Shown here: piece by piece, positions 8,574 through 17,725 of the stretch
Position numbering within the stretch: position 1 is the first letter of the stretch
How the letters are laid out: every line of letters begins with the position of its first letter
NCBI GenBank assembly: GCA_000027065.2
Contig: FN543093.2
Coordinates: forward strand, 3,166,074-3,230,073
Length of the DNA stretch: 64,000 nt
Direction: 5' to 3'
From: Cronobacter turicensis z3032
GTDB lineage: Bacteria > Pseudomonadota > Gammaproteobacteria > Enterobacterales > Enterobacteriaceae
Made by a program: the position numbers and the translations under genes
Notes under the pieces: generated by a model
The model's input: the letters and a program-made list of their open reading frames with translations, nothing else
Database searches by the model: none
Told to the model about the DNA's origin: nothing

Positions 8574-9439
8574 GCCTGCGGCTCCCGGCTCAGCAGCGCC
8601 CACCAGGCATCGATGGTCGGGTTTTTCGCGAGCATCACGAAATCGATATCGCCATGTACTTTGCGCCAGCGCGCCGCGAGCGCCATCATGCGCACGGAAT
8701 CCAGACCGTAGTCGATCAGGTTTTCGTCATCTTCCGGCTCGTCGGACTCATCCAGCAGCGGCAGCACCAGCGCGCGCAGCGCCGCTTTGCTGCCCGGCGC
8801 GTCCGAATCATTAGCAGGCAGCAGATCGGCGGTCATCACCACGCGCCCGGCGCGACCCGCGACGTAATTGAGCGCCATCAGATGCTCATCACGGCTGAAA
8901 TCCGCCAGCGCGTCGGCCACCATAAACGGTTTGATATCGCGCATAAACGCGTCGGTGGCGGTGATCATGCAGCCGATGTGGGCGTAAACGCCGCAGATGA
9001 TGAGCTGATCGCGACCCGTCTCTTTCAGCGTGTGTTCAAGCGGCGAGCGATGAAACGCGCTGTAGCGCCATTTCACCAGCACGGTGTCGTCGGCATCCGG
9101 CGCCAGCGCCGCGACCACCTTTTGTTTATCAGGATGATTGTTCAGCCCCGGCCCCCACATGTCGTTCAGCAGCGCGCGGTCGGCGTCGCTCTGATTATTG
9201 GGCTGCGCGGTGTAGTAAACCGGGATGCCCTGCGCCTTGCAGTACTTTCTCAGCGCGGCGATATTCGCCACCACCTGTTCGATCATCGGGCAGTTTTCGC
9301 CCCAGAAGTTAAGGAAATACTCCTGCATATCATGGATGAGCAGCGCCGCGCGCGGCGGCTCTAACGCCCAGCTCACTTTATTTTGCGGGAGATCGGCCGC
9401 CGTAGGCAGCGTATAGGCGTTTAGTTTTGGAATAGCCAT
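8570..9439 (-). CDS. entB: Isochorismatase / aryl carrier protein
   Basis: A 289-residue bifunctional protein. Residues 1-205 are an isochorismatase (Asp in LLIHDMQEYF near residue 37) that makes 2,3-dihydro-2,3-dihydroxybenzoate. The C-terminal aryl carrier domain contains GLDSVRM with Ser248, the phosphopantetheine attachment site. It supplies DHB-loaded carrier to EntF, whose gene is not in this window. It is four residues longer than the E. coli protein because of an acidic linker (DESDEPEDDE) between the domains. Confidence 0.95.
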   Translation of the reverse strand: MAIPKLNAYTLPTAADLPQNKVSWALEPPRAALLIHDMQEYFLNFWGENCPMIEQVVANIAALRKYCKAQGIPVYYTAQPNNQSDADRALLNDMWGPGLNNHPDKQKVVAALAPDADDTVLVKWRYSAFHRSPLEHTLKETGRDQLIICGVYAHIGCMITATDAFMRDIKPFMVADALADFSRDEHLMALNYVAGRAGRVVMTADLLPANDSDAPGSKAALRALVLPLLDESDEPEDDENLIDYGLDSVRMMALAARWRKVHGDIDFVMLAKNPTIDAWWALLSREPQA

Positions 9440-9448
9440 AGTCTTTCC

Positions 9449-11053
9449 TTACTCAGAGACGGGCTGACGCGCGGCCAGCCACAGACGCAGTTGTTTTTTA
9501 TCCACTTTGCCGACCGGCGTGAGCGGCAGCGCATCGACGCGCTCCACGCGATCCGGCAGTTTAAAATCGGCGATGCCCAGCTCGCGTAGAAAGCGTCGGA
9601 TCTCCACCGCCCTGACCGGGCGGGTGGTGACGATATACGCGCAGCTTTTTTCGCCAAGCAGACTGTCTTCCATCGAGACCAGACCCGCATGGACGATAGC
9701 CTCGTGACCGAGCAGCAGGTTCTCGATCTCTTCCGCGGCGATCTTCTCGCCCCCGCGGTTGATCTGATCTTTCTCACGCCCCTGAACGGTGATGTAGCCC
9801 TGCTCATCGATGGCGATCAGATCGCCGGAGCAGTAAAAACCGTTCTCATCAAAGGCGCTGGCGTTGTGTTCAGGGCTGTTGTAGTAGCCGCGGAAGGTGT
9901 ACGGGCCGCGCGTCATCAGCCGTCCCGTCTCACCGCGCGGCAGCGGATTGCCGTTTTCATCGGCCACCCAGACCTCATCGTCCGGGCTCATCGGGCGGCC
10001 CTGCGTGGTGAAGATGCGCTCGTCCGGATCGTCCAGGCGGGTGTAGTTGACCAGCCCTTCGGCCATGCCGAACACTTGCTGGAGCTGACAGCCGATCTCC
10101 GCCGGAATACGTGCGGCGAGCGTGTCGGAAAGCCGCGCGCCGCCGACCTGCAACAGTTTCAGCGACGCCAGCTGGCGGTTACCGCCCCACTCCTGAATGG
10201 CCTGCAGCCAGAGGCTGACGGCGGGCGGCACCAGCGCGGTGACGTTAACCTGGTGCGCCTCAATCAGCGGGAAGCAGAGCGTCGCGCTCGGATCGCGCGC
10301 CAGCACCACGCAACCTTCGGCGAAGAACACGCCGAGCGCGCCGGGGGAGCTTAACGGGTAGTTGTGCGCTGCAGGCAGCGCGCAGAGGTAGCGCGTTTCG
10401 CGGGTGAATTCACAAATCTCCACGCTGCGGCGGATGCTGTAGTAGTAGTCGTTATGCGTGCGCGGGATGAGCTTCGGCGTGCCGGTACTGCCGCCGGAGA
10501 GCTGGAAAAACGCCACTTCATCGGCGGCGGACGGCGTGAAAATAACATCCGCTTCAGGCTCTGAAATCAGCGCGTCCAGCCCGTCTCCGCGCAGAAGCGT
10601 CATACGCAGCGACGAGTGCTGCGCTTTCAGCGCAGTGATATACGCATCATCGCCAAAGAGCGCGTGCTCGCGGTCGGCAATCAGCAGCGCCGGAGCAATC
10701 TGGCGCGCGTAAGCGTCAAGCTCGGTGCGCTGATGACTAAACAGCGCGTTGACCGGCGCCACGCCGATTTTCAGCAGCGCGAAGAACACGATGTAAAACT
10801 CCGCCACGTTGCCAAGCTGAACCAGCGCGGTGTCGCCGCGAGACAGCCCACGGCGCGCCAGCGCGCCCGCAAGACGTGTGGCTGCCGCATCCAGCTCGCG
10901 GTAGCTGTAGCGGCGCTCGCCGTCGATAAGCGCCGTCGCGGCGCTCTGCGCGTGGCGGCTGACGATATCGGTAAGCGGCAGGTCGAGCCAGTAGCCGCGG
11001 TCGCGGTAGCGCGCGGCGAGATCGTCCGGCCAGCGGGTGTAAGGGATCGTCAT
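9449..11053 (-). CDS. entE: 2,3-dihydroxybenzoate-AMP ligase
   Basis: A 534-residue adenylate-forming enzyme that activates DHB with ATP and transfers it to the EntB carrier domain. The P-loop-like [10 protein letters not shown] motif is near residue 190, and YCSGDL and [14 protein letters not shown] are the other ANL-family signatures; the late Lys in [10 protein letters not shown] is the adenylation lysine. The length matches E. coli EntE (536). It lies 9 bases before entB and 10 after entC in one operon. Confidence 0.95.
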   Translation of the reverse strand: MTIPYTRWPDDLAARYRDRGYWLDLPLTDIVSRHAQSAATALIDGERRYSYRELDAAATRLAGALARRGLSRGDTALVQLGNVAEFYIVFFALLKIGVAPVNALFSHQRTELDAYARQIAPALLIADREHALFGDDAYITALKAQHSSLRMTLLRGDGLDALISEPEADVIFTPSAADEVAFFQLSGGSTGTPKLIPRTHNDYYYSIRRSVEICEFTRETRYLCALPAAHNYPLSSPGALGVFFAEGCVVLARDPSATLCFPLIEAHQVNVTALVPPAVSLWLQAIQEWGGNRQLASLKLLQVGGARLSDTLAARIPAEIGCQLQQVFGMAEGLVNYTRLDDPDERIFTTQGRPMSPDDEVWVADENGNPLPRGETGRLMTRGPYTFRGYYNSPEHNASAFDENGFYCSGDLIAIDEQGYITVQGREKDQINRGGEKIAAEEIENLLLGHEAIVHAGLVSMEDSLLGEKSCAYIVTTRPVRAVEIRRFLRELGIADFKLPDRVERVDALPLTPVGKVDKKQLRLWLAARQPVSE

Positions 11054-11063
11054 GCGTAAAACC

Positions 11064-12230
11064 TCAGTGAAGACCTAAAACGTGGAGCATGGTGGAGAGC
11101 TTGACGCCGGTTTCGCGCCACTCCGAAGCCGGGTCGGACGCCGGAACAATGCCCGCGCCCGCAAACAGCCGTACCTGGTTTTCCTGCAAACGCGCGCAGC
11201 GAATGGTCACCGCCCATTCGCCGTTGCCATCGGCATCGCACCAGCCGACAATCCCGCCGAACAGCTCGCGATCGAACGGCTCCAGCCCGGCGATATACGC
11301 TTTCGCCGCCTCATGCGGGTAACCGCTCAGCGCAGGCGTCGGGTGCAGCAGGCAGGCGAGCGACAGCGCGTTGTCATCCGCAAAGCGCGTTTCGCCCTCG
11401 ACAGGCGTCGCGAGATGCCAGAGCGTCGGCGTGGTAATCAGCTCCGGCGCGCCCGGCATCGCGAGGCGCTGGCTGCGATGCGCGAGTACGTCGCGCATCG
11501 CCTGCGTCACCAGTTCATGCTCATGGCGATCTTTGGCCGAGCAGAGCAGCGCTTGCCCTGCGCTTTTATCCTGCGCCGCGTCGGCATGGCGGCGCGCGGA
11601 GCCCGCCAGCGGCAGCGAGCTGAAGGTATTGCCATCTTTACGCAGCAGCAGTTCCGGGCTCGCGCCAAGCAACGCGCCGCCCTCCGCCAGCGGCACGTGG
11701 AAGTTAAAACTCGCGGGGTTTTGCGCCACCAGACGCGCCAGCAGCGCCAGGCTGTCCGGTGCGTCTTCTGTCGTGATGTCGATAAGGCGGGAGAGCACGA
11801 TTTTACTGACCGCAGGCGTGTCGGTCAGCGCGGCGGCGCGCGCCACCATCGCCATGAACGTCGCCTCGTCCGGGAGCGCTTCACGGCGGACAACACGCGG
11901 CGCGGCGCTATTTTCGATAAGCGAATACCCGCCGCGGGCGGTATCGCTGTGGCTTTCAGGAATAAACAGCGCGGACGGTTTGCGGGTATCGAATGGAATA
12001 GCGCCGACGACGACAGGGCGCACGATGCCCTGCCTGCGGGCGCGGTCGAACGCGTCACGCAGCGCGGTCTGAAACACGCCGTGGCGCTCTGCGCCGTCGG
12101 CGGCTGGCGTCTCCAGGCGCATGAAACAGCCGCGGGTGGTAACACTGCGATAAGGCGACATGAAGAAAAAACTGTCGGATGAAAGGGATGCGGTCGCGTC
12201 GCCGCGTTCTCCGGCCAGTGACGTGTCCAT
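11064..12230 (-). CDS. entC: Isochorismate synthase, enterobactin-specific
   Basis: A 388-residue chorismate-binding enzyme that converts chorismate to isochorismate, the committed step of enterobactin synthesis. The conserved C-terminal blocks [14 protein letters not shown] and [12 protein letters not shown] are intact. I chose ATG 12230 ([10 protein letters not shown], as in E. coli MDTSLAEE) with GGAGGA just upstream, rather than a codon at 12248. It heads entCEBAH and is divergent from fepB across two Fur boxes. Confidence 0.95.
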   Translation of the reverse strand: MDTSLAGERGDATASLSSDSFFFMSPYRSVTTRGCFMRLETPAADGAERHGVFQTALRDAFDRARRQGIVRPVVVGAIPFDTRKPSALFIPESHSDTARGGYSLIENSAAPRVVRREALPDEATFMAMVARAAALTDTPAVSKIVLSRLIDITTEDAPDSLALLARLVAQNPASFNFHVPLAEGGALLGASPELLLRKDGNTFSSLPLAGSARRHADAAQDKSAGQALLCSAKDRHEHELVTQAMRDVLAHRSQRLAMPGAPELITTPTLWHLATPVEGETRFADDNALSLACLLHPTPALSGYPHEAAKAYIAGLEPFDRELFGGIVGWCDADGNGEWAVTIRCARLQENQVRLFAGAGIVPASDPASEWRETGVKLSTMLHVLGLH

Positions 12231-12258
12231 GCGATCCTCCTGTACCAAAAAGTGAACT

Positions 12259-12277
12259 GATAATTGTTATCATTTGT
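12259..12277. promoter_or_regulatory. Fur box, entC side
   Basis: GATAATTGTTATCATTTGT matches the 19-bp Fur consensus (GATAATGATAATCATTATC) at 13 positions. It lies 29 bases upstream of the entC start and should mediate iron repression of entCEBAH. Confidence 0.8.
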
Positions 12278-12372
12278 ATTTGGAGGCGTAACCTAAGGCG
12301 AAATGGCAGGGTTGTCAACCGTGAGCATGCCGTGAAGCCCTCAGCGACGCTTGCAACCTGTCGGCAAATGAT

Positions 12373-12391
12373 GAAAATGAGAAGCATTATT
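12373..12391. promoter_or_regulatory. Fur box, fepB side
   Basis: GAAAATGAGAAGCATTATT matches the 19-bp Fur consensus at 15 positions. It lies 25 bases upstream of the fepB start. The entC-fepB divergent region in E. coli is likewise Fur-controlled. Confidence 0.8.
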
Positions 12392-12416
12392 AACTCATAT
12401 TACAGGAATCGTTGCC

Positions 12417-13376
12417 GTGACGTTCACTTCCGCCCTGCGCGCCATACTCGCCGCCAGCCTGCTGGTTTTAGGAATTTCCTCAGTTTCACAGGCGGCATCC
12501 TGGCCGCGCCAGATAACCGACAGCCGCGGCGTACATACGCTTGATAAGGCGCCGCAACGTATTGTCTCCACCAGCGTCACGCTGACCGGTTCGCTGCTGG
12601 CGATTGACGCGCCGGTGGTGGCGAGCGGTGCTACGTCGCCCGGCAACCGTGTTGCCGACGACCAGGGATTTTTACGTCAGTGGGGCGACGTGGCGAAAGC
12701 GCGTCATGTTGAGCGGCTCTATATCGGCGAGCCAAACGCCGAGGCCGTGGCTGCGCAGATGCCGGATCTGATTCTGGTGAGCGCGACCGGCGGCGATTCG
12801 GCGCAGGCGCTCTACGAGCAATTTTCTGCTATCGCGCCGACGTTAATCATCAATTACGACGATAAAAGCTGGCAGGCGTTGTTAACGCAGCTTGGCGAGA
12901 TCACCGGTCATGAGAAGCAGGCCGCCGGGCGCATCGCGCAGTTTGACCAGCAGCTCGCGCGGGCGAAAACGCAGATGACGCTGCCGCCGCAACCCGTGAG
13001 CGCGCTGGTCTATAACCCTGCGGCGCACGGCGCGAATCTCTGGACCGCCGAATCGGCGCAGGGGAAACTGCTCGGCCAGCTCGGCTTTACGCTCGCGCCG
13101 CCGCCCGCCGCGCACGGCCTCACCAGCATGGGCAAACGCCACGATATTATTCAGCTCGGCGGGGAAAATCTGGCGGCAGGGCTGAACGGCGAGACGCTGT
13201 TTTTGTTCGCGGCCGATGATAAAGACGCCGCGGCGCTGATGCGCGATCCGCTGCTGGCCCACCTGCCGGCGGTGAAAAATAAACGGGTTTACGCGCTCGG
13301 CACCGAAACCTTCCGGCTCGATTACTACAGCGCCAGCCTGCTGCTCAAACGGCTTGAGACATTATTCAACGCATAA
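12417..13376 (+). CDS. fepB: Ferric enterobactin periplasmic binding protein
   Basis: A 319-residue protein with a clear Sec signal peptide ([19 protein letters not shown]...VSQAA) followed by the class III periplasmic binding fold typical of siderophore carriers ([38 protein letters not shown]). It carries ferric enterobactin across the periplasm to FepD/FepG. The start is a GTG at 12417 behind AGGAA. It is divergent from entC and ends at a strong terminator. Confidence 0.93.
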   Translation: MTFTSALRAILAASLLVLGISSVSQAASWPRQITDSRGVHTLDKAPQRIVSTSVTLTGSLLAIDAPVVASGATSPGNRVADDQGFLRQWGDVAKARHVERLYIGEPNAEAVAAQMPDLILVSATGGDSAQALYEQFSAIAPTLIINYDDKSWQALLTQLGEITGHEKQAAGRIAQFDQQLARAKTQMTLPPQPVSALVYNPAAHGANLWTAESAQGKLLGQLGFTLAPPPAAHGLTSMGKRHDIIQLGGENLAAGLNGETLFLFAADDKDAAALMRDPLLAHLPAVKNKRVYALGTETFRLDYYSASLLLKRLETLFNA

Positions 13377-13380
13377 ATGG

Positions 13381-13402
13381 GGGGCCGGTTGGCCCCTTTT
13401 TT
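13381..13402 (+). terminator. Rho-independent terminator after fepB
   Basis: GGGGCC / GGCCCC stem with a GGTT loop followed by six T. Its T-tract overlaps the stop codon of the convergent entS. Confidence 0.85.
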
Positions 13403-14645
13403 AATGGGGCGCGGGTTCCGGCGGCGGCTGACGCAACCGGCGCAGTTCAGCAAAAAGCAGCGCCAGCGCAAGGGTGATAACGGCCAGCCCAAGCCCGCCG
13501 ACGCTGGCGGCGCTCACTGGCGAAAACCAGGCGCCCATACCGCCGAGCGCCGCCGCGCCGATGGCGTCGCCCGTGACATTTTGCGCGGTCCACAGTCCGT
13601 TGATACGCCCGAGCATGTGATCCGGCGTCCGGGCCTGGATAAGCTGGTACTGGATAAGCGAACTCACGCCGCTCAGGTAGCCGAACAGCGTCAGACAGAC
13701 GAACGCCAGCGGCCAGAATGGCATCAGGCTGAACACGCCGACGGCCGCCAGCGCCAGCACCGAGGAAATCAGCAGCGTGCGGCCAGGGCGCGGGGCGTGC
13801 GCGAGCCCGCCGCTGGTGAGCGCTCCCAGCGCCGCGCCGAGCGGCACAGCGGCGTACAGCACGCCGATTTCACCGCCCGCCATCTGCCAGTGGTTCGCAA
13901 GCGACGGATACAGCACGCGCACCGCGCTCGCCATCGTCAGCAGCGCGCCGACCAGCGCCACGCCGCCCACGACCGGGCTTGCCGCAAGAAAGCGCAGCCC
14001 GTCGGCCAGCGCGCGCAGCGGATGCTGACGCTGCATCTGCGGCGCGGGGAGCGCCGGGAGGGTGAGCAGCGGCAGGAGCGTGAGAAACGTGCCGAGCGCC
14101 GCCAGCGCGTAGTTCCAGACCACGCCGCCCCAGGCCAGCAGCACGCCGCCGAGCAGCGGCGAAATCACCGAGCCCAGGCGCACCGTCAGCATGGTGATCG
14201 CGCCCGCCTGCATCAGGTTTTCACGCCCCACGATAGCAGGCGTCGCCGCCAGCAGCGCCGTTACGCCGATCGCCCCGTAAAACCCGTCCCACACCCCGAG
14301 CAGATAAATCGCGGTGACCGACGGCGCGGGCAACATGGCGTTGATCCAAAGCCCGATAAACCCAAGACCACAGGTGGAGCGCGCCAGCAGAATGAGCGTT
14401 TTGCGCTCGTAGCGGTCGGCCAGCACGCCGCCGGTCATCAGGCCGATAAACATCGCCGCCCCGGTCAGCGTGACCGCCAGCCCCACCTGAAAAGGCGAGC
14501 CGGTGAGCGTCTGGATCTGCACCGGCACCGCCACGCCAAGCAGTCCAAGACCAAGAATGGAGATAAAACGCGCCAGAAAGACGGCGCGATAAGCGGGATG
14601 GGTTTTCAGCAACGAGAGGTTCAGTAACAGCGAATGTCGGTTCAT
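13401..14645 (-). CDS. entS: Enterobactin exporter
   Basis: A 414-residue, 12-helix MFS protein matching E. coli EntS (N-terminus [21 protein letters not shown]..., motif [15 protein letters not shown]). It exports enterobactin from the cytoplasm to the periplasm. It is divergent from fepD across an almost perfect Fur box and converges on fepB, the E. coli arrangement. The 416-codon open frame on the opposite strand is a low-complexity mirror frame. Confidence 0.94.
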   Translation of the reverse strand: MNRHSLLLNLSLLKTHPAYRAVFLARFISILGLGLLGVAVPVQIQTLTGSPFQVGLAVTLTGAAMFIGLMTGGVLADRYERKTLILLARSTCGLGFIGLWINAMLPAPSVTAIYLLGVWDGFYGAIGVTALLAATPAIVGRENLMQAGAITMLTVRLGSVISPLLGGVLLAWGGVVWNYALAALGTFLTLLPLLTLPALPAPQMQRQHPLRALADGLRFLAASPVVGGVALVGALLTMASAVRVLYPSLANHWQMAGGEIGVLYAAVPLGAALGALTSGGLAHAPRPGRTLLISSVLALAAVGVFSLMPFWPLAFVCLTLFGYLSGVSSLIQYQLIQARTPDHMLGRINGLWTAQNVTGDAIGAAALGGMGAWFSPVSAASVGGLGLAVITLALALLFAELRRLRQPPPEPAPH

Positions 14646-14715
14646 TACAGGGCCTTAACGCGAATTTTCCTTGCCGGATAACGGGACGGCCATGCTAACA
14701 TAGCCAGATAAGAGT

Positions 14716-14734
14716 GATAATAACTATCATTATC
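14716..14734. promoter_or_regulatory. Fur box between entS and fepD
   Basis: GATAATAACTATCATTATC matches the Fur consensus at 16 of 19 positions. It sits in the 107-base divergent gap and should control both entS and fepDGC. Confidence 0.88.
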
Positions 14735-14752
14735 GATTCCAGGGTGTGCGTT

Positions 14753-15760
14753 ATGTCGGCCTCGCGCCTTTCCTCCAGGATGGTTGTCCTGGGGTGTCTC
14801 TTTTTATTGCTGCTGTTGATGGTTGCCCTCAGCCTGCTGGTGGGCGCCAAATCCCTGCCCTTATCTCTTGTGGTGGACGCGCTCACCGGCGCCTGCCGCG
14901 AGGCGGACTGCACCATCGTGCTGGATGCGCGCCTGCCCCGCACCCTCGCCGGTATTGTCGCCGGGCTGTCGCTCGGGCTTGCCGGGGCGTTAATGCAAAC
15001 GCTGACCCGCAACCCGCTCGCCGACCCCGGCCTGTTAGGCGTCAACTCCGGCGCCAGTTTCGCCATTGTTCTGGGCGCGGCGCTGTGGGGCGTGAGCGAG
15101 CCGCTGCACATCCTCGCGCTGGCGCTGTGCGGCGCGCTGGCGGCGACACTGGTCGTGGCGTTTACCGGCAGCGCAGGCGGCGGACAGCTTAGCCCGGTGC
15201 GCCTGACACTCGCCGGTGTGGCGCTGGCGGCAGTACTGGAAGGGCTTTCCGGCGGTATCGCGCTATTAAACCCGGTGGTGTATGACCAGCTGCGCTTCTG
15301 GCAGGCGGGCTCGCTTGATATCCGTACCCTGACGACGCTTAAAGCCATCGCGCCGGTCGTGCTCACAGGCGCCGTTATCGCGCTGCTGCTGGGGCGTGCC
15401 CTGAACAGCCTGAGCATGGGAAGCGACACGGCGACGGCGCTCGGCAGCCGCGTGGCGCGCACGCAGGTGCTCGGGCTTATCGCCATTACGCTTCTGTGCG
15501 CCAGCGCCACCGCCGTGGTGGGCCCCATCGCCTTTATCGGCCTGATGATGCCGCACCTGGCGCGCTGGCTGGTGGGGGCGGATCACCGCTGGTCGCTGCC
15601 AGTGACGCTGCTCGCCACGCCGTCGCTGCTGCTGCTCGCGGATATCATTGGCCGGCTGCTGGTGCCGGGCGAACTGCGGGTGTCGGTGATGAGCGCGTTT
15701 ATCGGCGCGCCCGCGCTGATTTATCTGGTGCGCCAGCGGCGCGGCGGAGCGTCGCTATGA
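14753..15760 (+). CDS. fepD: Ferric enterobactin ABC permease
   Basis: A 335-residue FecCD-family inner-membrane permease matching E. coli FepD (TLTRNPLADPGLLGVNSGASFAIV, GPIAFIGLMMPHLARWLVG). It forms the channel with FepG. I start it at ATG 14753 (MSASRLSSRMVV); an in-frame GTG at 14714 would overlap the Fur box. Its TGA overlaps the fepG ATG by four bases. Confidence 0.94.
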   Translation: MSASRLSSRMVVLGCLFLLLLLMVALSLLVGAKSLPLSLVVDALTGACREADCTIVLDARLPRTLAGIVAGLSLGLAGALMQTLTRNPLADPGLLGVNSGASFAIVLGAALWGVSEPLHILALALCGALAATLVVAFTGSAGGGQLSPVRLTLAGVALAAVLEGLSGGIALLNPVVYDQLRFWQAGSLDIRTLTTLKAIAPVVLTGAVIALLLGRALNSLSMGSDTATALGSRVARTQVLGLIAITLLCASATAVVGPIAFIGLMMPHLARWLVGADHRWSLPVTLLATPSLLLLADIIGRLLVPGELRVSVMSAFIGAPALIYLVRQRRGGASL

Positions 15761-16749
15761 GATCCGTTTCCCCCCGTTTAGGCCTCTTTTGCCTGCTGAC
15801 GTTGAGCCTGTGCATCGGGCTCGGCCTCTGGGCGCTGACGCAGGGTGCAGTAACGCTCGAAGCCCGTAAGGTGCTGGAGGCGCTGACCGGCCATGCCCCG
15901 CGCACTGTTGCGCTTATCGTTACCGAATGGCGCCTGCCGCGCGTGGCGATGGCGCTGCTGCTGGGCGCGGCGCTCGGCGTAAGCGGCGCGATTTTCCAGT
16001 CGCTGATGCGCAACCCCTTAGGCAGCCCGGATGTGATGGGCTTTAACACCGGCGCCTGGAGCGGCGTGCTGGTGGCGATGGTGCTGGCGGGCCAGCACCA
16101 GGCCGCTATCGCCTTCGCCGCTATAGCTGGCGGCACGCTGACGGCGTTTATCGTGTGGATACTCGCCTGGCGCAACGGCATCGACACCTTCCGGCTGATT
16201 ATTATCGGCATCGGCGTGCGCGCGATGCTGGTGGCGTTCAATACCTGGCTGCTGTTGCAGGCGTCGCTTGAGACGGCGCTGTCGGCGGGCCTGTGGAACG
16301 CCGGTTCGCTGAACGGCATTACGTGGGGGAAAACGCTGCCCGCCGCCCCGCTGCTCCTGCTGGCGCTGCTGGCGAGCGCGCTGCTGGCGCGCCGGATGCG
16401 GCTTCTGGAGATGGGCGACGACAGCGCCTGCGCGCTGGGTGTGGCGGTGGAACGCTCTCGCCTGCTGCTGATGCTGACCGGCGTGGTGTTAACCGCTGGC
16501 GCGACGGCGATGGCCGGGCCGATTTCTTTTGTCGCGCTGGTGGCGCCGCATATCGCCCGTCGGTTAAGCGGCACCGCGCGCTTCGGGCTGACCCAGGCGG
16601 CGCTGTGCGGCGCGCTGCTGTTGCTGGCCGCCGATTTGTGCGCCCAGTATCTGTTTACGCCTTATCAGCTGCCGGTGGGCACCGTCACCGTTTGCCTCGG
16701 CGGCATGTATCTCATCGCCTTGTTGATACAGGAGTCACGCAAGAGATGA
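15757..16749 (+). CDS. fepG: Ferric enterobactin ABC permease
   Basis: A 330-residue FecCD-family permease, partner of FepD, with the family blocks QSLMRNPLGSPDVMGFNTGAWSG and GPISFVALVAPHIARRL. The start ATG overlaps the fepD stop (ATGA), and its own TGA overlaps fepC the same way, so the three genes are translationally coupled. Confidence 0.94.
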   Translation: MRSVSPRLGLFCLLTLSLCIGLGLWALTQGAVTLEARKVLEALTGHAPRTVALIVTEWRLPRVAMALLLGAALGVSGAIFQSLMRNPLGSPDVMGFNTGAWSGVLVAMVLAGQHQAAIAFAAIAGGTLTAFIVWILAWRNGIDTFRLIIIGIGVRAMLVAFNTWLLLQASLETALSAGLWNAGSLNGITWGKTLPAAPLLLLALLASALLARRMRLLEMGDDSACALGVAVERSRLLLMLTGVVLTAGATAMAGPISFVALVAPHIARRLSGTARFGLTQAALCGALLLLAADLCAQYLFTPYQLPVGTVTVCLGGMYLIALLIQESRKR

Positions 16750-17537
16750 CTATGACTTCACGCTTAACCGGCGAAGCGCTGACGCTGGGCTACGGCGATT
16801 TTCGCGTCGCAGACGGGCTGAATGTGGCTATCCCCGACGGGAAATTCACCGCCATTATCGGCCCGAACGGCTGCGGCAAATCGACGCTGCTGCGCACGTT
16901 GAGCCGCCTGATGAAACCGCTCGGCGGGCAGGTGCGCCTCGATGGCGAGGCGATCCAGCGTTTCGCCACCAAAGAGGTGGCGCGGCGCATTGGCTTGCTC
17001 GCGCAGAACGCCAGCGCGCCGGGGGATATCAGCGTCCAGGAGCTGGTAGCACGCGGGCGTTATCCGCATCAGCCGCTGTTTACGCGCTGGCGCGATGAGG
17101 ATGAGCGCGCGGTGCAAAAAGCGATGGACGCGACCGGCGTGACCGCGCTTGCCGACCAGAGCGTCGATACGCTGTCCGGCGGTCAGCGTCAGCGCGCCTG
17201 GATTGCGATGGTGTTAGCGCAGGAGACCTCGATTCTGCTGCTCGACGAGCCGACCACCTGGCTTGATATCAGTCATCAGATTGATTTGCTGGAACTGCTG
17301 AGCGCGCTTAACCGCGAGCAGGGATATACGCTTGCCGCGGTGCTGCATGATTTGAACCAGGCGTGCCGCTACGCGAACCATCTGATTGCGTTGCGGGACG
17401 GGAAGATTATTGCCGAGGGCGCGCCGTCAGAGATTGTGGACGCGGCGCTTATCGAGGCGATTTACGGGTTGCGGTGCATGATTATTGAGGATCCGGTAGC
17501 AGGTACGCCGCTGGTGGTGCCGCTCGGGCGACGGTAG
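16746..17537 (+). CDS. fepC: Ferric enterobactin ABC ATPase
   Basis: A 263-residue ATPase that drives FepDG. Walker A GPNGCGKST, signature LSGGQRQRAW and Walker B ILLLDEPTTWLD are intact. It is about eight residues shorter at the C-terminus than E. coli FepC, with no motif lost. The operon ends here; E. coli continues with fepE, entF, fes and fepA, none of which follow. Confidence 0.94.
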   Translation: MTMTSRLTGEALTLGYGDFRVADGLNVAIPDGKFTAIIGPNGCGKSTLLRTLSRLMKPLGGQVRLDGEAIQRFATKEVARRIGLLAQNASAPGDISVQELVARGRYPHQPLFTRWRDEDERAVQKAMDATGVTALADQSVDTLSGGQRQRAWIAMVLAQETSILLLDEPTTWLDISHQIDLLELLSALNREQGYTLAAVLHDLNQACRYANHLIALRDGKIIAEGAPSEIVDAALIEAIYGLRCMIIEDPVAGTPLVVPLGRR

Positions 17538-17584
17538 TGGGCGATGCGTGCGCCCGGGTAAATGATGGGTGCGCTCGGGTAAAT

Positions 17585-17716
17585 GGTGGGTGCGCTACGC
17601 TTACCCACCCTACAACCACTTACTCTACGAACACCGGGTAAATGGTGGGTGCGCTGCGCTTACCCGCCCTACAAAATCAACCTTTCCCGTAGGGCGGGTA
17701 AGCTTGCGCACCCGCC
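17585..17716. repeat. Three REP-like palindromes between fepC and maeB
   Basis: Copies at 17585-17613 and 17644-17672 (GGTGGGTGCGC...GCTTACCC) and an inverted copy at 17689-17716 (GTAGGGCGGG...GCGCACCCGCC). Partial copies (GGTGCGCTCGGGTAAATG) lie just before, at about 17546-17584. Same family as 4933-5016 and 7319-7397. The cluster fills the gap where the enterobactin block joins maeB. Confidence 0.85.
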
Positions 17717-17725
17717 ATTAACGCC

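Noticed and set aside
13377..14627. 416-codon plus-strand open frame opposite entS
   Set aside because: Arg/Gln/His-rich low-complexity translation typical of the antisense frame of a GC-rich gene; entS on the other strand is a clear full-length match.
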